From Meiothermus sp. (GTDB lineage Bacteria > Deinococcota > Deinococci > Deinococcales > Thermaceae): a stretch of DNA of 52,053 bases. The stretch covers positions 1 to 52,053 of the forward strand of contig NZ_JANXCG010000006.1 in assembly GCF_025060375.1 (NCBI RefSeq), read 5' to 3'. Position 1 is the first letter of the stretch. Each line of letters begins with the position of its first letter. The notes below the pieces were generated by a model. It was not told the origin of the DNA. It worked only from the letters and a program-made list of their open reading frames with translations, and did not search any database. Shown here in pieces: positions 26,916 through 34,822 of the stretch. Both the position numbers and the translations under genes were made by a program.

Positions 26916-27291
26916 GGTTCTCCTCTAAAGCGGCCACAGCGGCCAAAAAGCGCAGCCGGTCCTTCTCTGTACCCGAAAGCTCAAACTTAAGGAGCACCGG
27001 CAGACCGTAGCGGGCGGAGAGCAGGTCGGCGGCACGGGCGAAGTTTTGGCCCCAGTTGCGGTTGCCACTGGCCGCCACGCCCTTTATGAAGGGCCGGTTG
27101 CCCTCCACAAAGCGCACCACCTCCGGGGGTACCTGGCCAAAGCCGGTGGTGTAGGTTACCAGCAGGCAGGGCACCTCTACCCGCTCCCCTCCATCCAGAA
27201 TCCGCCTTTTTGGCAGGGGCAGGCGCTCAACGAAGCGGGCCACATTGCCGGTTTTGGAAGCATAGACCAGGAGCAATTTCCCAGAAGGCAC
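26902..27291 (-). CDS. nrdI: NrdI flavodoxin-like activator of class Ib ribonucleotide reductase
   Basis: NrdI is a small FMN protein that supplies superoxide to assemble the dimanganese-tyrosyl cofactor of NrdF. The 129-residue protein starts KLLLVYASKTGNVARFVERL, with the FMN phosphate loop SKTGN. VTYTTGFGQVPPEV and GVAASGNRNWG, which form the flavin pocket, follow. The frame is open 24 codons upstream, but GTG 27291 follows a strong GGAGG-rich site and matches the family start. It is the first gene of the riboswitch-controlled operon and marks the downstream reductase as class Ib. Confidence 0.94.
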   Translation of the reverse strand: MPSGKLLLVYASKTGNVARFVERLPLPKRRILDGGERVEVPCLLVTYTTGFGQVPPEVVRFVEGNRPFIKGVAASGNRNWGQNFARAADLLSARYGLPVLLKFELSGTEKDRLRFLAAVAALEENHALP

Positions 27292-27464
27292 AAAACCCTC
27301 CCTCCTGTGCAAAACTGCCAGGCTCAAACCCGAGAAGGCCCCCCGCTGGCCCAAGGGGCGCATCGACCGGACGCCGCATCACACCCCCGCCTGCGGGCTG
27401 GTGGAGAGGCAAGCAAGAGCCACTCTAGTTTCTTGGGGGAGCTTTCACCTTGACCATCCTTTCC

Positions 27465-27572
27465 GTCCTTGACGCGAGGACTAGGAGACCCAGCCGGGCA
27501 GGTAATCGGGCTTTCACCGTTGCGCGACAGCGGCGGAATTGCACCGCACTTCCCCTGTCACCGGTGGGGAAA
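27465..27572 (-). ncRNA. cobalamin (B12) riboswitch upstream of nrdI
   Basis: On the minus strand, GGTGACAGGGGAAG (complement 27562-27549) is followed by GCGGTGCAATTCCGCCGCTG. Then come CGCGCAACGGTGAAAGCC and CGATTACCTGCC (ending at complement 27497). These are the conserved core segments of cobalamin riboswitches, including the B12 box. A GTCCT/AGGAC hairpin follows (27465-27481) and may be the kissing-loop or switching stem. Further down, a CACC-CCCG / CGGG-GGTG hairpin (27382-27403) could be part of the expression platform, although it has no T-run. Adenosylcobalamin binding would be expected to lower expression of nrdI-nrdE-metE-nrdF. Confidence 0.93.
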
Positions 27573-27626
27573 CCACATCTTGTGGTTTCTGAGCGAAAAA
27601 CTACTACATGTTGTAGCCGCTGTCAA
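27573..27626 (-). promoter_or_regulatory. nrdI operon promoter with two NrdR-type boxes
   Basis: TTGACA (complement 27626-27621), a 17-base spacer and TAGTTT (complement 27603-27598) form a strong promoter. One palindrome, CTACAACATGTAG, fills the spacer (27604-27616). A second, CCACAAGATGTGG, lies just downstream of the expected start site (27573-27585). Their centres are 31 bases apart, about three helical turns, which is the standard spacing of paired NrdR boxes. NrdR represses ribonucleotide reductase genes in response to ATP/dATP. The nrdR gene itself is not in the window. Confidence 0.85.
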
Positions 27627-27638
27627 TTCCCGCGACAC

Positions 27639-27662
27639 GCCCACGGCCTCGCGGCCGTGGGC
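27639..27662 (-). terminator. hairpin downstream of nrdJ
   Basis: GCCCACGGCC pairs perfectly with GGCCGTGGGC around a four-base loop (GCGA on the nrdJ strand). It starts 16 bases after the nrdJ stop and ends 13 bases before the -35 box of the nrdI promoter. There is no T-run. It probably ends most nrdJ transcription, keeping the riboswitch operon independent. Confidence 0.65.
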
Positions 27663-27677
27663 GGCTTGAGGCTCGAG

Positions 27678-30600
27678 CTAGCCACACTTGCTGTACCCAC
27701 AGCTGTAGCACTTAACGCAGCCCTCCTCCCGCACCAGGGCCGCCTCGCCGCACTCGGGGCAAGGAGAGCCGGGCTTTGGCGGAGGGGTCAGGGCCCGCTG
27801 CATGGCCTGGGGTACCAGGTCCTCGCCCTTGACCTCTGAAAGAGAAACCTTCCCACTGGTCTCGAGCGCCACTGCAATCAGGTCGGCCTTGCTGGTCACA
27901 AAGCGACCCTGGTAGCTGCCGTACAGCCCCCCGTTGATGCCGCGCAGGGTCCGGACCAGCTCGGCTGGGGGCACCCCGTACTGCAGAGCTTTGGAGATGA
28001 TGCGGCCCAGGGCCTCACTATCAGCATTGGCCTCGTCCCCAGCCTTGCCCGAGGTAAGGATCACCTCTATCGGATGCTCACCCTGCATGTTCACCGTAAC
28101 CAGAAAGCTGCGGCGGGTACCATCAGCCGCGGTAAGCTTAACCATATCGGTGTACCCCACCAGCCGACCGGTTCGCTCAAAGACGGGGCGGGCTGGGGCC
28201 GGCGCCGGGGGCACCTCGAGCAACCCGGGCTGCACGGCTACGGTCTTCTCCGTAGACTTCTCCTCCTTGCTCACCGAAAGCACCTGGAACTCCCTGGAGC
28301 CGTCCCGGTAAACGGTAATCCCCTTGCACCCCGTGCGGTAGGCTTCTGTGTAGGCCGCCTCCACGTCCTCCACCGTAGCCTCGTGGGGAAGGTTTATGGT
28401 TTTGGACAGGGAGTTCCCTGCGTAGCCCTCTGCATCAAAGGCAGTCTGCACCACCCCCTGCATCCGCACATGGTCCAGGGGAGAAACGTCGTGGGCACAC
28501 TGGAAGACCTCACGAATGGCCTTGGGAACGAAGGACAGGTTCTGCACCGAACCCCGTCCATCCTTTTGGATTTCCTCCACGACCTTTTCCCAATCCCACC
28601 GCCCGCCTTTTTCGTAACCAGGAGGGGGCGGATAACCTTCCATGAGCTCCACGAAGAGGGGATGGAGAAGGGGCTTGTACTCCCCCCCAATGCGGCGCCA
28701 GACAAAGGGGCTGAAGACCGGCTCAATGCCGCTAGAAACCCCCATCAACATGCTCGTAGTGCCGGTAGGAGCCACAGTGAGCAGGGCAACGTTGCGGCGG
28801 GGACGAATGCCCAAGGAGCGGAAGTACTCCTCGTGCTCGGCATAGAGGGGGAAAACCCCCCGCTCTTCAGCAAGCTGCTCCGAAGCTGCGATGGCCTCCT
28901 CCCGCAGGGCGCTCATCACCTGGGCCACGGCCCGCCTTGCCTCGGGAGAGGCATAGGGCAGGCCCAGCTTGATGAGCATGTCGGCCAGGCCCATGACCCC
29001 TAGGCCCAACCGGCGCAGCTTCTGGCTGGCCACCCGGTTGTCCTCTAGGGCGAAGACGTTCACGTCTAGAACGTTGTCCAGGAACCGCACCGCAGTCCGG
29101 ACGTCTTTGCGAAACTCCTCCATCTGGAAGGCCCCGTCCTTGACGTAAGCGGCAAGGTTAAGAGCCCCCAAATCGCAGGGTTCGCCCACGGTGAGGGGGA
29201 TTTCACCGCAGTTGTGGCAAACAAAGCCGTTGGCAACAAGGCTGTGGGTCACCGGCTCGGTGAGGTCGTAAACGGGGAGCTCTCCTAAGGGCTCTATGCG
29301 CTCCACCCGCGCCACGAAGGGCCGGCGGTGGCTGCCCTGCGGGGGGTTCTGAAGGAAGCTCCGAAGCTTTGCCTGCTTCTCCTCCTGCAAGAAACCCACT
29401 GCCTCGGTAAAGCGGTCCCGGTTCCAGGCCCCCAGGACAAGCTCGTACTCCCCCGCCACGGGGTATTCCCTCGTACCACCCTGCCCGTTGGCCAAAGGCT
29501 TTTTGCCCACGGAGCGGCGCCGGCCAATTTTGCTGAAGATGCCCAGGTTCAGGAGAAGAAGCTGCACATCCTGGAGAAAGCCCAGACTGGGGGAAGCAAG
29601 GCGCAGCGAAGCACCCTGCCTGCCCTGGCTCACCTGCACCGCGCCATCGGCACTGAAGAGCCCCTGGAGGAAGCCCACCACGGCTTCCCGCGGTGCCCGG
29701 AAAATGCTTTCGGGAAGCCGCTTTTCCGTGGCCTTGGTCGCTTTCACCCCCAATGCCTGGAAGAACTCCACCGGCGTGCCTTTGAGGTGGAAGTGGTACC
29801 CGTTGAAGGGCGTTTCCTGTAGGGTACCCCCGCCAAACCAGTCCCCAAGGAGGTCCAGAAGCCAGCCCACAGCCCGGTAATCCTCCTTGGAGAAGAAGAG
29901 GCCCACCCCGTCCTCCCGTAGGTAGCCACTCCCCAAAAGCCACCCTATGGCCACACCCAACTCGCGGCTCCACTGAGTGGGGAGGTTCCCGCACCGTACC
30001 CGGACATCCGCCCCGCCCAGCCCGTCCCTCCCGCTTGCCGCAACCACCCGCTCACGCACCACAGCCAAAGCTGGGGCAGGCAAAGCCTGTTCCTTCGGGA
30101 AAAGGCCCTCCCCGCTTTGGATCAGGATCTGGTCGCCCGGGCGCAGGCTGCCGGCCTCCTTGTAGCCCTCGGGAGTAAGAACCCGGTGGTCGGGGGTAAG
30201 CGCAAGCTCCAACCCCTCCTTCGTGCTAAGGCGGATCACGGGCTTTACCCCGGTGAAAAAGGCCCTAGCCGCCCGACGCACCGTGGTGCCTCTCAAGCTT
30301 AAGGGCCGCCCAACCCCACCCAGGGGCGCCCGGTTGTCCGTGACCAGGAAGAACCCCTCGGGTCTTTTTGCCAACTCCGCAATGGGCACCAAGCCGTACT
30401 CCGTGGGCACCCGCGTGGAGCCGACAAAGCAAGGATTGGTGGAGCGGATCTGGTAGCGTTCCCCCAACCCCTTCAAGGCGGAGAGGGCGTTGATGCGATC
30501 TACGAAGATGAGCCCCGGCTCCCCCGTGGCCCAGGCGTGCCAGGCAATCTCGTGCCAAAGCCAACGGGCTGGAACCTTGCCGCCAAAGAGAGGAATGGGA

Positions 30601-31784
30601 CGAGCCCCATCTGAGGGCCGTTCCGGTAGGTCGGGGAGTTTACCGGTGTAGGCCCCCTGGACGGGGCAGGGGTAGTACTTGCCCGGCACCTCGGCGGGCT
30701 CTACTGGCCAAAGCCCATCGTTCTGCAAGGCCTGCCAAAAGGATTCGGTAACCAGGATGGAGATGTTGAAAGTGGAGATGTCGCCCTCTGCAGCCTCACG
30801 ATCCAAGTCCTTGGCGGTGAGGAAGTCCAGGAGATCGGGGTGGTCGATGGAGAGGGTGGCCATCCCTGCCCCGCGCCGGGTACCCCCCTGGCGCACCACC
30901 CGGAGCACGGGGGCATAGACATAGCGCAGCGTCGCCACCGGCCCAGCCTTCTCTGCCCCCAGGTTAGCCCACTCCAAGAAGTTGTCAAATATCTCCACCA
31001 AGAAACTCACAGGGCCGCTGCTGGTACCCCCCGAGCCCCGGATGGGAGCCCCTTCGGGGCGCAGGGCGCTGAAGTCCACGTGGGGCTCCTGGCCTCTTAT
31101 TGCCAGGCCCAAGGCAGCCTGGGCGCTCTCAATAATGCCCCGCATATCATCGGGAACCACCAGGGCATCCGCGGGCTTCTCCCGCACCGTCATCACCCCG
31201 TAGCGGCGGGCCATAGCGGCCAGCTCCGGGCGCAGAAGGCCGTAGACCACCCGGGTCCAGTTGCGCACGGTAATCGGCTCTTTCTCCCCATCGGGGTTGA
31301 TGGGGGGCCGCATCAACCCCCTGATAAAGTCCTCCACATCCGGGTGGGCAGCGCTCATGTAGGCGAACCCCCGCACAGTACCCCGGGAACCGGCGTTCCT
31401 GCGGGAGACGTAAGGGTCAAGGTTCACCCCGTTCCCTCCCCCCACCTTGGTGACCAGGGCCAGTTTGGCGGCCACCTCCATAATCCCCTCAAAGCTACTG
31501 GGATCGTGCTCGGTGGCCCCCTGCACAAAGCAGTTGAGCACGTTGCCGTGCTGGGTACCGGCTCCAGCCAAGACCCGTCCTCCTGGGCAGAAGCGCTTGG
31601 AGGCCATCAGGCGGTAAAACTCCTCTGCCCAATGGGCCCTCTCCCCCTCCCTTTCGGGCAAGGCCACCCAGTTGGCCACCCGGCGAAACATCCCGAAGAC
31701 ATCGCCATCCCCGGGCTGCATGTACTGGCGTTTAGCGATAGAGCGGGCGTGGTCGTCAAAAGTAGCCGGCTGAAAACTGCCCAT
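27678..31784 (-). CDS. nrdJ: class II (B12-dependent) ribonucleotide reductase, intein-containing
   Basis: NrdJ reduces ribonucleotides with a radical made from adenosylcobalamin and needs no separate radical subunit. The 1368-residue precursor has the first redox cysteine in GNVLNCFVQG near residue 100, KVGGGNGVNLDPY near 130, and the radical-site motif NPCGEIPL split by an intein. The second redox cysteine is in GEPCDLGALNLAAY, and APTGTTSMLMG follows later. The C-terminus is cysteine-rich (CPECGE, CVKCYSCGYSKCG). Removing the 407-residue intein leaves 961 residues. The frame extends 68 codons upstream, but ATG 31784 follows GGAGGA at the right spacing. It has its own NrdR-box promoter and no riboswitch. 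Confidence 0.95.
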   Translation of the reverse strand: MGSFQPATFDDHARSIAKRQYMQPGDGDVFGMFRRVANWVALPEREGERAHWAEEFYRLMASKRFCPGGRVLAGAGTQHGNVLNCFVQGATEHDPSSFEGIMEVAAKLALVTKVGGGNGVNLDPYVSRRNAGSRGTVRGFAYMSAAHPDVEDFIRGLMRPPINPDGEKEPITVRNWTRVVYGLLRPELAAMARRYGVMTVREKPADALVVPDDMRGIIESAQAALGLAIRGQEPHVDFSALRPEGAPIRGSGGTSSGPVSFLVEIFDNFLEWANLGAEKAGPVATLRYVYAPVLRVVRQGGTRRGAGMATLSIDHPDLLDFLTAKDLDREAAEGDISTFNISILVTESFWQALQNDGLWPVEPAEVPGKYYPCPVQGAYTGKLPDLPERPSDGARPIPLFGGKVPARWLWHEIAWHAWATGEPGLIFVDRINALSALKGLGERYQIRSTNPCFVGSTRVPTEYGLVPIAELAKRPEGFFLVTDNRAPLGGVGRPLSLRGTTVRRAARAFFTGVKPVIRLSTKEGLELALTPDHRVLTPEGYKEAGSLRPGDQILIQSGEGLFPKEQALPAPALAVVRERVVAASGRDGLGGADVRVRCGNLPTQWSRELGVAIGWLLGSGYLREDGVGLFFSKEDYRAVGWLLDLLGDWFGGGTLQETPFNGYHFHLKGTPVEFFQALGVKATKATEKRLPESIFRAPREAVVGFLQGLFSADGAVQVSQGRQGASLRLASPSLGFLQDVQLLLLNLGIFSKIGRRRSVGKKPLANGQGGTREYPVAGEYELVLGAWNRDRFTEAVGFLQEEKQAKLRSFLQNPPQGSHRRPFVARVERIEPLGELPVYDLTEPVTHSLVANGFVCHNCGEIPLTVGEPCDLGALNLAAYVKDGAFQMEEFRKDVRTAVRFLDNVLDVNVFALEDNRVASQKLRRLGLGVMGLADMLIKLGLPYASPEARRAVAQVMSALREEAIAASEQLAEERGVFPLYAEHEEYFRSLGIRPRRNVALLTVAPTGTTSMLMGVSSGIEPVFSPFVWRRIGGEYKPLLHPLFVELMEGYPPPPGYEKGGRWDWEKVVEEIQKDGRGSVQNLSFVPKAIREVFQCAHDVSPLDHVRMQGVVQTAFDAEGYAGNSLSKTINLPHEATVEDVEAAYTEAYRTGCKGITVYRDGSREFQVLSVSKEEKSTEKTVAVQPGLLEVPPAPAPARPVFERTGRLVGYTDMVKLTAADGTRRSFLVTVNMQGEHPIEVILTSGKAGDEANADSEALGRIISKALQYGVPPAELVRTLRGINGGLYGSYQGRFVTSKADLIAVALETSGKVSLSEVKGEDLVPQAMQRALTPPPKPGSPCPECGEAALVREEGCVKCYSCGYSKCG
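29211..30431 (-). other. intein in NrdJ (407 residues)
   Basis: The in-frame insert begins with Cys1 (CFVGSTRVPTEYG) and ends VCHN, followed by extein CGEIPL. It has the splicing block B motif LTPDHRV near intein residues 78-84 and the terminal His-Asn pair, so all splicing residues are present. The central part is a LAGLIDADG homing endonuclease domain: motif 1 near residues 159-170 (IGWLLGSGYL) and motif 2 near 253-264 (FLQGLFSADGA). Motif 1 has Ser where inteins usually have Asp (GDG), so cleavage may be lost. It sits directly before the predicted thiyl-radical cysteine, which serves as the +1 splicing nucleophile. Confidence 0.95.
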
Positions 31785-31830
31785 AAGTCCTCCGAACAGC
31801 CTCAAAGCAACCCCCCACTGGCTACTTGCT

Positions 31831-31885
31831 CTACATCTGGGGGATTTCGGCCAAGATGCTACTACATGTTGTAGTTCATAAGCAA
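31831..31885 (-). promoter_or_regulatory. nrdJ promoter with two NrdR-type boxes
   Basis: TTGCTT (complement 31885-31880), an 18-base spacer and TAGCAT (complement 31861-31856) form a plausible promoter. CTACAACATGTAG lies within the spacer (31862-31874) and is identical to the box in the nrdI promoter. A weaker half-matching box (plus-strand CTACATCTGGGGG, 31831-31843) is centred 31 bases away. The geometry copies that of the nrdI operon. Confidence 0.8.
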
Positions 31886-31969
31886 GGGCGTGGGAAAGGT
31901 GGTTCAGAATACCCGCCAACAACCGAACTGGACCCCTCCATCCCAGGCTGACCGGGCAGTAAAAACCAG

Positions 31970-33424
31970 CTACCCTTGAACCTGCCAAACCCCTAGGGAG
32001 AATGGCTCGAGCAGGCCGTCCTCGAGGTACCCCCCCACACAGCGCCCTTCCCTACCAGAGATTAGGTCCACCGCCCGCTCACCCCGCGACCAAGTTCCAT
32101 GAAGGGGAATCTGGATGCGCCAGGGCTCAGGGGTAGCGTTGACGGCAACCACCACGCTCTCCCCACCGTGGAGGCGGGCAAAGGCCAGGTGGCCGTCCTG
32201 TCCGTACAGGTACTGGTAGCGCCCATAGCGGAGCGGGACCAGCGAGCGCCGCAACGCGGCCATCCGCTGGATGGTCTCCCGGATGGGGGTTTGCCAGCGC
32301 TCCGGGTCCCATATCATGCCCCGTCGGTTGTCGGGGTCGTGCCCCCCGGGCATCCCCACCTCATCGCCGTAGTAGACCATGGGGGCCCCGGGCAGGGTAA
32401 AGAGCAGGGCAAAAGCCAGGGAGACCCGCTCCACCTGACCCCGCATCAGGCTAAAGATACGGGGTGTGTCGTGGGAGGTCATGAGGTTCATCTGAGCGGT
32501 CACAACCTCCCAGCGGTAGCGGCTAAAGAGGTCGGCCAAGCGGTGGTGAAAGGCCAAGGCCCCCAGGGTCTCTACCCTTCCCAAACCGCTTCTGGCTGCA
32601 AGGTCCTTGTCCAAGGCCTCGCCCCCCACAAAGCCCAGAACCGCCCGACCCAGGGGGTAGTTCATCACCGCATCGAACTGGTCGCCCTGAAGCCAGCGGC
32701 TGGCGTCATCCCAAATCTCGCCCACAATGTAGGCCTCTGGGTTGATGGCCTTGACCCGCCGACGAAACTCCCGCCAAAACTCGTCATCGTCTATCTCGTT
32801 GGGAACATCCAACCGCCAGCCGTCAATACCCTGCTCAATCCAGTACTCCGCGACCCGGAACAGATAAGCGCGGCACTCCGGGCTCGAGGTGTTGAACTTG
32901 GGCAGCTCGGGGTTGTTCCACCAAGCCGCGTAGTTGGGATGCTTGGTGTAGGCGGCCAAGGGAAACTTGTAGATGTGGAACCAGTCCCGGTAAGGCGAGG
33001 CGGCCTCGTTTTCCATCACATGCTGAAAGGCAAAATGGGCCCTTCCGCAGTGGTTGAAGACCCCATCCAGGATGACCCTCATCCCCCTGCGGTGGGCCTC
33101 CTCGAGGAGGCTCTTCAGGGCTTCGTTCCCCCCCAACACGGGGTCTACCTGGAAGTAGTCGCTGGTATGGTAGCGGTGGTTAGCAGTGGAGCTGAACACG
33201 GGGCATAGGTAGAGGGCATTGAAGCCAAGCTCCTGCAGGTAGTCAAGCCCTTCTATGACCCCCCAAAGGTTGCCCCCCTTAAAGCCCCGCAGGGTGGGTG
33301 GGGCCTCCCAAGGCTCAAAAGCCCCTCGGACTGGCGTAGGTTGCCCCAAGGGCCCTTGGCCAATGCGGAAGCGGTCGGGAAAAATCTGGTAGAAAACCGC
33401 GTCTTTGACCCAATCAGGCGCCAT
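31970..33424 (-). CDS. alpha-amylase family glycosidase (cyclomaltodextrinase/neopullulanase-like)
   Basis: A 484-residue GH13 enzyme that hydrolyses alpha-glucans or maltodextrins. The four conserved regions are present: DGVFNHCG near residue 105, GWRLDVPNE near 200 (nucleophile Asp), VGEIWD near 235 (acid/base Glu) and LMTSHDTPR near 300 (transition-state Asp). It starts directly with the barrel (WVKDAVFYQIFPDRF) and lacks the N-terminal domain of many neopullulanases. No signal peptide is seen, so it is probably cytoplasmic. ATG 33424 is chosen over upstream in-frame starts because the family begins here; a weak GGGGAT precedes it. Confidence 0.9.
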   Translation of the reverse strand: MAPDWVKDAVFYQIFPDRFRIGQGPLGQPTPVRGAFEPWEAPPTLRGFKGGNLWGVIEGLDYLQELGFNALYLCPVFSSTANHRYHTSDYFQVDPVLGGNEALKSLLEEAHRRGMRVILDGVFNHCGRAHFAFQHVMENEAASPYRDWFHIYKFPLAAYTKHPNYAAWWNNPELPKFNTSSPECRAYLFRVAEYWIEQGIDGWRLDVPNEIDDDEFWREFRRRVKAINPEAYIVGEIWDDASRWLQGDQFDAVMNYPLGRAVLGFVGGEALDKDLAARSGLGRVETLGALAFHHRLADLFSRYRWEVVTAQMNLMTSHDTPRIFSLMRGQVERVSLAFALLFTLPGAPMVYYGDEVGMPGGHDPDNRRGMIWDPERWQTPIRETIQRMAALRRSLVPLRYGRYQYLYGQDGHLAFARLHGGESVVVAVNATPEPWRIQIPLHGTWSRGERAVDLISGREGRCVGGYLEDGLLEPFSLGVWQVQG

Positions 33425-33496
33425 CAGATCCCCAACAACCAGCCAGTCTATACCTTGGCGGCAAAATAGCAAGCCTAAACCGACCACAAACCCCCC

Positions 33497-33525
33497 TTAC
33501 CAGAAAGGGCCGGGTTTGGTAGCAT
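33497..33525 (+). promoter_or_regulatory. gmk promoter
   Basis: TTACCA (33497-33502), a 17-base spacer and TAGCAT (33520-33525) give a start site near 33532, only a few bases before the gmk ATG. Confidence 0.6.
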
Positions 33526-33534
33526 GCCCAAGTC

Positions 33535-34203
33535 ATGCCGCTCGGGAACCTTTTCGTGATGACTGGGGCCTCCGGCGTGGGCAAGGGCACCATTCGAGGA
33601 AGGCTGCTGGAGTACCACCGCATGTACTACTCAGTTTCCATGACCACCCGGCCTCCCCGACCTGGCGAACGCCACGGGGTGGACTACTACTTTGTGAGCC
33701 GGGAGGAATTCGAGCAAAAGGTGGCCCAAAACGGCTTTCTAGAGTACGCCCGGTACGTGGACGACTACTACGGCACCCCGCGAGAACCGGTGGAGGAAGC
33801 CCTCAGGAAAGGCCTAGACGTGCTTTTGGAGATCGAGGTACAGGGGGCACTCCAGGTCAAGCAAGCCATGCCCGAGGCCATTCTGGTCTTCATCGTGCCG
33901 CCTTCCCTGTCGGAGCTGCGCCGCAGGCTGCTGGTGCGGGGTACCGACAGCCTAGAGAAAATACGCAAGCGCCTGCTGAGGGCCGAGGAGGAAATCCGCT
34001 TGGCCCCGGAATTCAAATACGTCGTGGTCAACGACCAGCTTGACAGAGCGGTCTCCGACTTTTCCGCCATCATCCAGGCCGAGCGGCTCAGACAGCCCCG
34101 TATGGCCGAGGCCTTGGCCCAGGCCTTGTCCAAAGACCCCAGGCTAGAGGCCGAACTAGACGAGATGGAGCGCCGGCTCCGGGAAGCCGGACATAGGGAG
34201 TAG
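33535..34203 (+). CDS. gmk: guanylate kinase
   Basis: This cytoplasmic enzyme phosphorylates GMP (and dGMP) to the diphosphate with ATP. The P-loop GASGVGKGTI is at residues 11-20. The GMP-binding SVSMTTRPPRPGERHGVDYYFV is near residues 33-54, and EVQGALQVK near residue 100. At 222 residues it is slightly longer than the usual 205 because of a charged helical tail. The predicted leader is only a few bases, so initiation is near-leaderless. Confidence 0.95.
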   Translation: MPLGNLFVMTGASGVGKGTIRGRLLEYHRMYYSVSMTTRPPRPGERHGVDYYFVSREEFEQKVAQNGFLEYARYVDDYYGTPREPVEEALRKGLDVLLEIEVQGALQVKQAMPEAILVFIVPPSLSELRRRLLVRGTDSLEKIRKRLLRAEEEIRLAPEFKYVVVNDQLDRAVSDFSAIIQAERLRQPRMAEALAQALSKDPRLEAELDEMERRLREAGHRE

Positions 34204-34222
34204 CCCCCACCCCGCGGGGTAC

Positions 34223-34696
34223 TTAGCGAAGGCGCTTCAGGTACCAGCTCAGGTTAGGACCGCTATCCCGCAGGTGCTCAAACCCCAACCGCTCCCAGAA
34301 GCGCTTGGCTTGCTCGTTGTGGCCATAGACCACCGCATAAAGCCGCTCCATCCGCTCCTTGAGAAGGACCTCGAGCTGCTCTACGGCAGCTTTACCCAAC
34401 CCCCTCCCCTGCAGGCTCTCCTCTATCAGGAGCAGGCTGATGGTGGCCGAGTGAAGGTCGGGGTGGGCCACCTTGTAATCCAGGAAGCCCACCACCCGCT
34501 CACCCTGCCTGATCAGCACAGCCTGGCGGCGAGTATCTTGGCGAAGGGTTTCCAGCTCGCGCCTGATATCGTTTAGGCTGGGGGTCTCCCCCCCAATCAA
34601 GGCGATGTAGGTGGGGCAGCTCAGGTAAAGGCTGTGCACGGCGGGGGCCAGATCGGCGGTAACGGGCAGGAAATCGAGCTGCACGGAAACCTTCAT
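34223..34696 (-). CDS. GNAT family N-acetyltransferase
   Basis: A 157-residue acetyl-CoA-dependent acetyltransferase. The coenzyme A pyrophosphate loop is QGRGLGKAAV near residue 95, followed by the typical VYGHNEQAKRFWERLGFE. The acceptor substrate cannot be inferred. It is transcribed toward gmk and ends 20 bases after the gmk stop. A TAAAAT -10-like box lies 12 bases before the ATG. Confidence 0.85.
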   Translation of the reverse strand: MKVSVQLDFLPVTADLAPAVHSLYLSCPTYIALIGGETPSLNDIRRELETLRQDTRRQAVLIRQGERVVGFLDYKVAHPDLHSATISLLLIEESLQGRGLGKAAVEQLEVLLKERMERLYAVVYGHNEQAKRFWERLGFEHLRDSGPNLSWYLKRLR

Positions 34697-34779
34697 AGGC
34701 TTGCCCTGATTTTACCGACTCCCCACGGGGAGGGGTGTAATTTCCAACCCATGGTAGGGGAGCACGGGCCATCCGAACA

Positions 34780-34806
34780 CCGGCCCCCGGTTCTCCCGGG
34801 GGCCGG
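34780..34806 (-). terminator. hairpin after the cold-shock gene
   Basis: An 11-bp perfect stem (CCGGCCCCCGG / CCGGGGGCCGG) with a five-base loop lies 17 bases after the csp stop. It is very stable but not followed by a T-run. Confidence 0.75.
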
Positions 34807-34822
34807 CCAGGTGAGAAAACCC

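Noticed and set aside
27382-27403. Classical rho-independent terminator as the riboswitch expression platform
   Set aside because: A hairpin exists, but there is no T-run after it. Whether the switch acts on transcription or translation cannot be decided from sequence.
30840-31874. Open frame of 344 codons on the plus strand opposite nrdJ
   Set aside because: It is antisense to conserved NrdJ sequence, runs across the nrdJ promoter boxes and has no family resemblance.
31785-31988. 68-codon upstream extension of nrdJ
   Set aside because: It covers the promoter and NrdR boxes and resembles no reductase N-terminus. ATG 31784 has an ideal ribosome-binding site.
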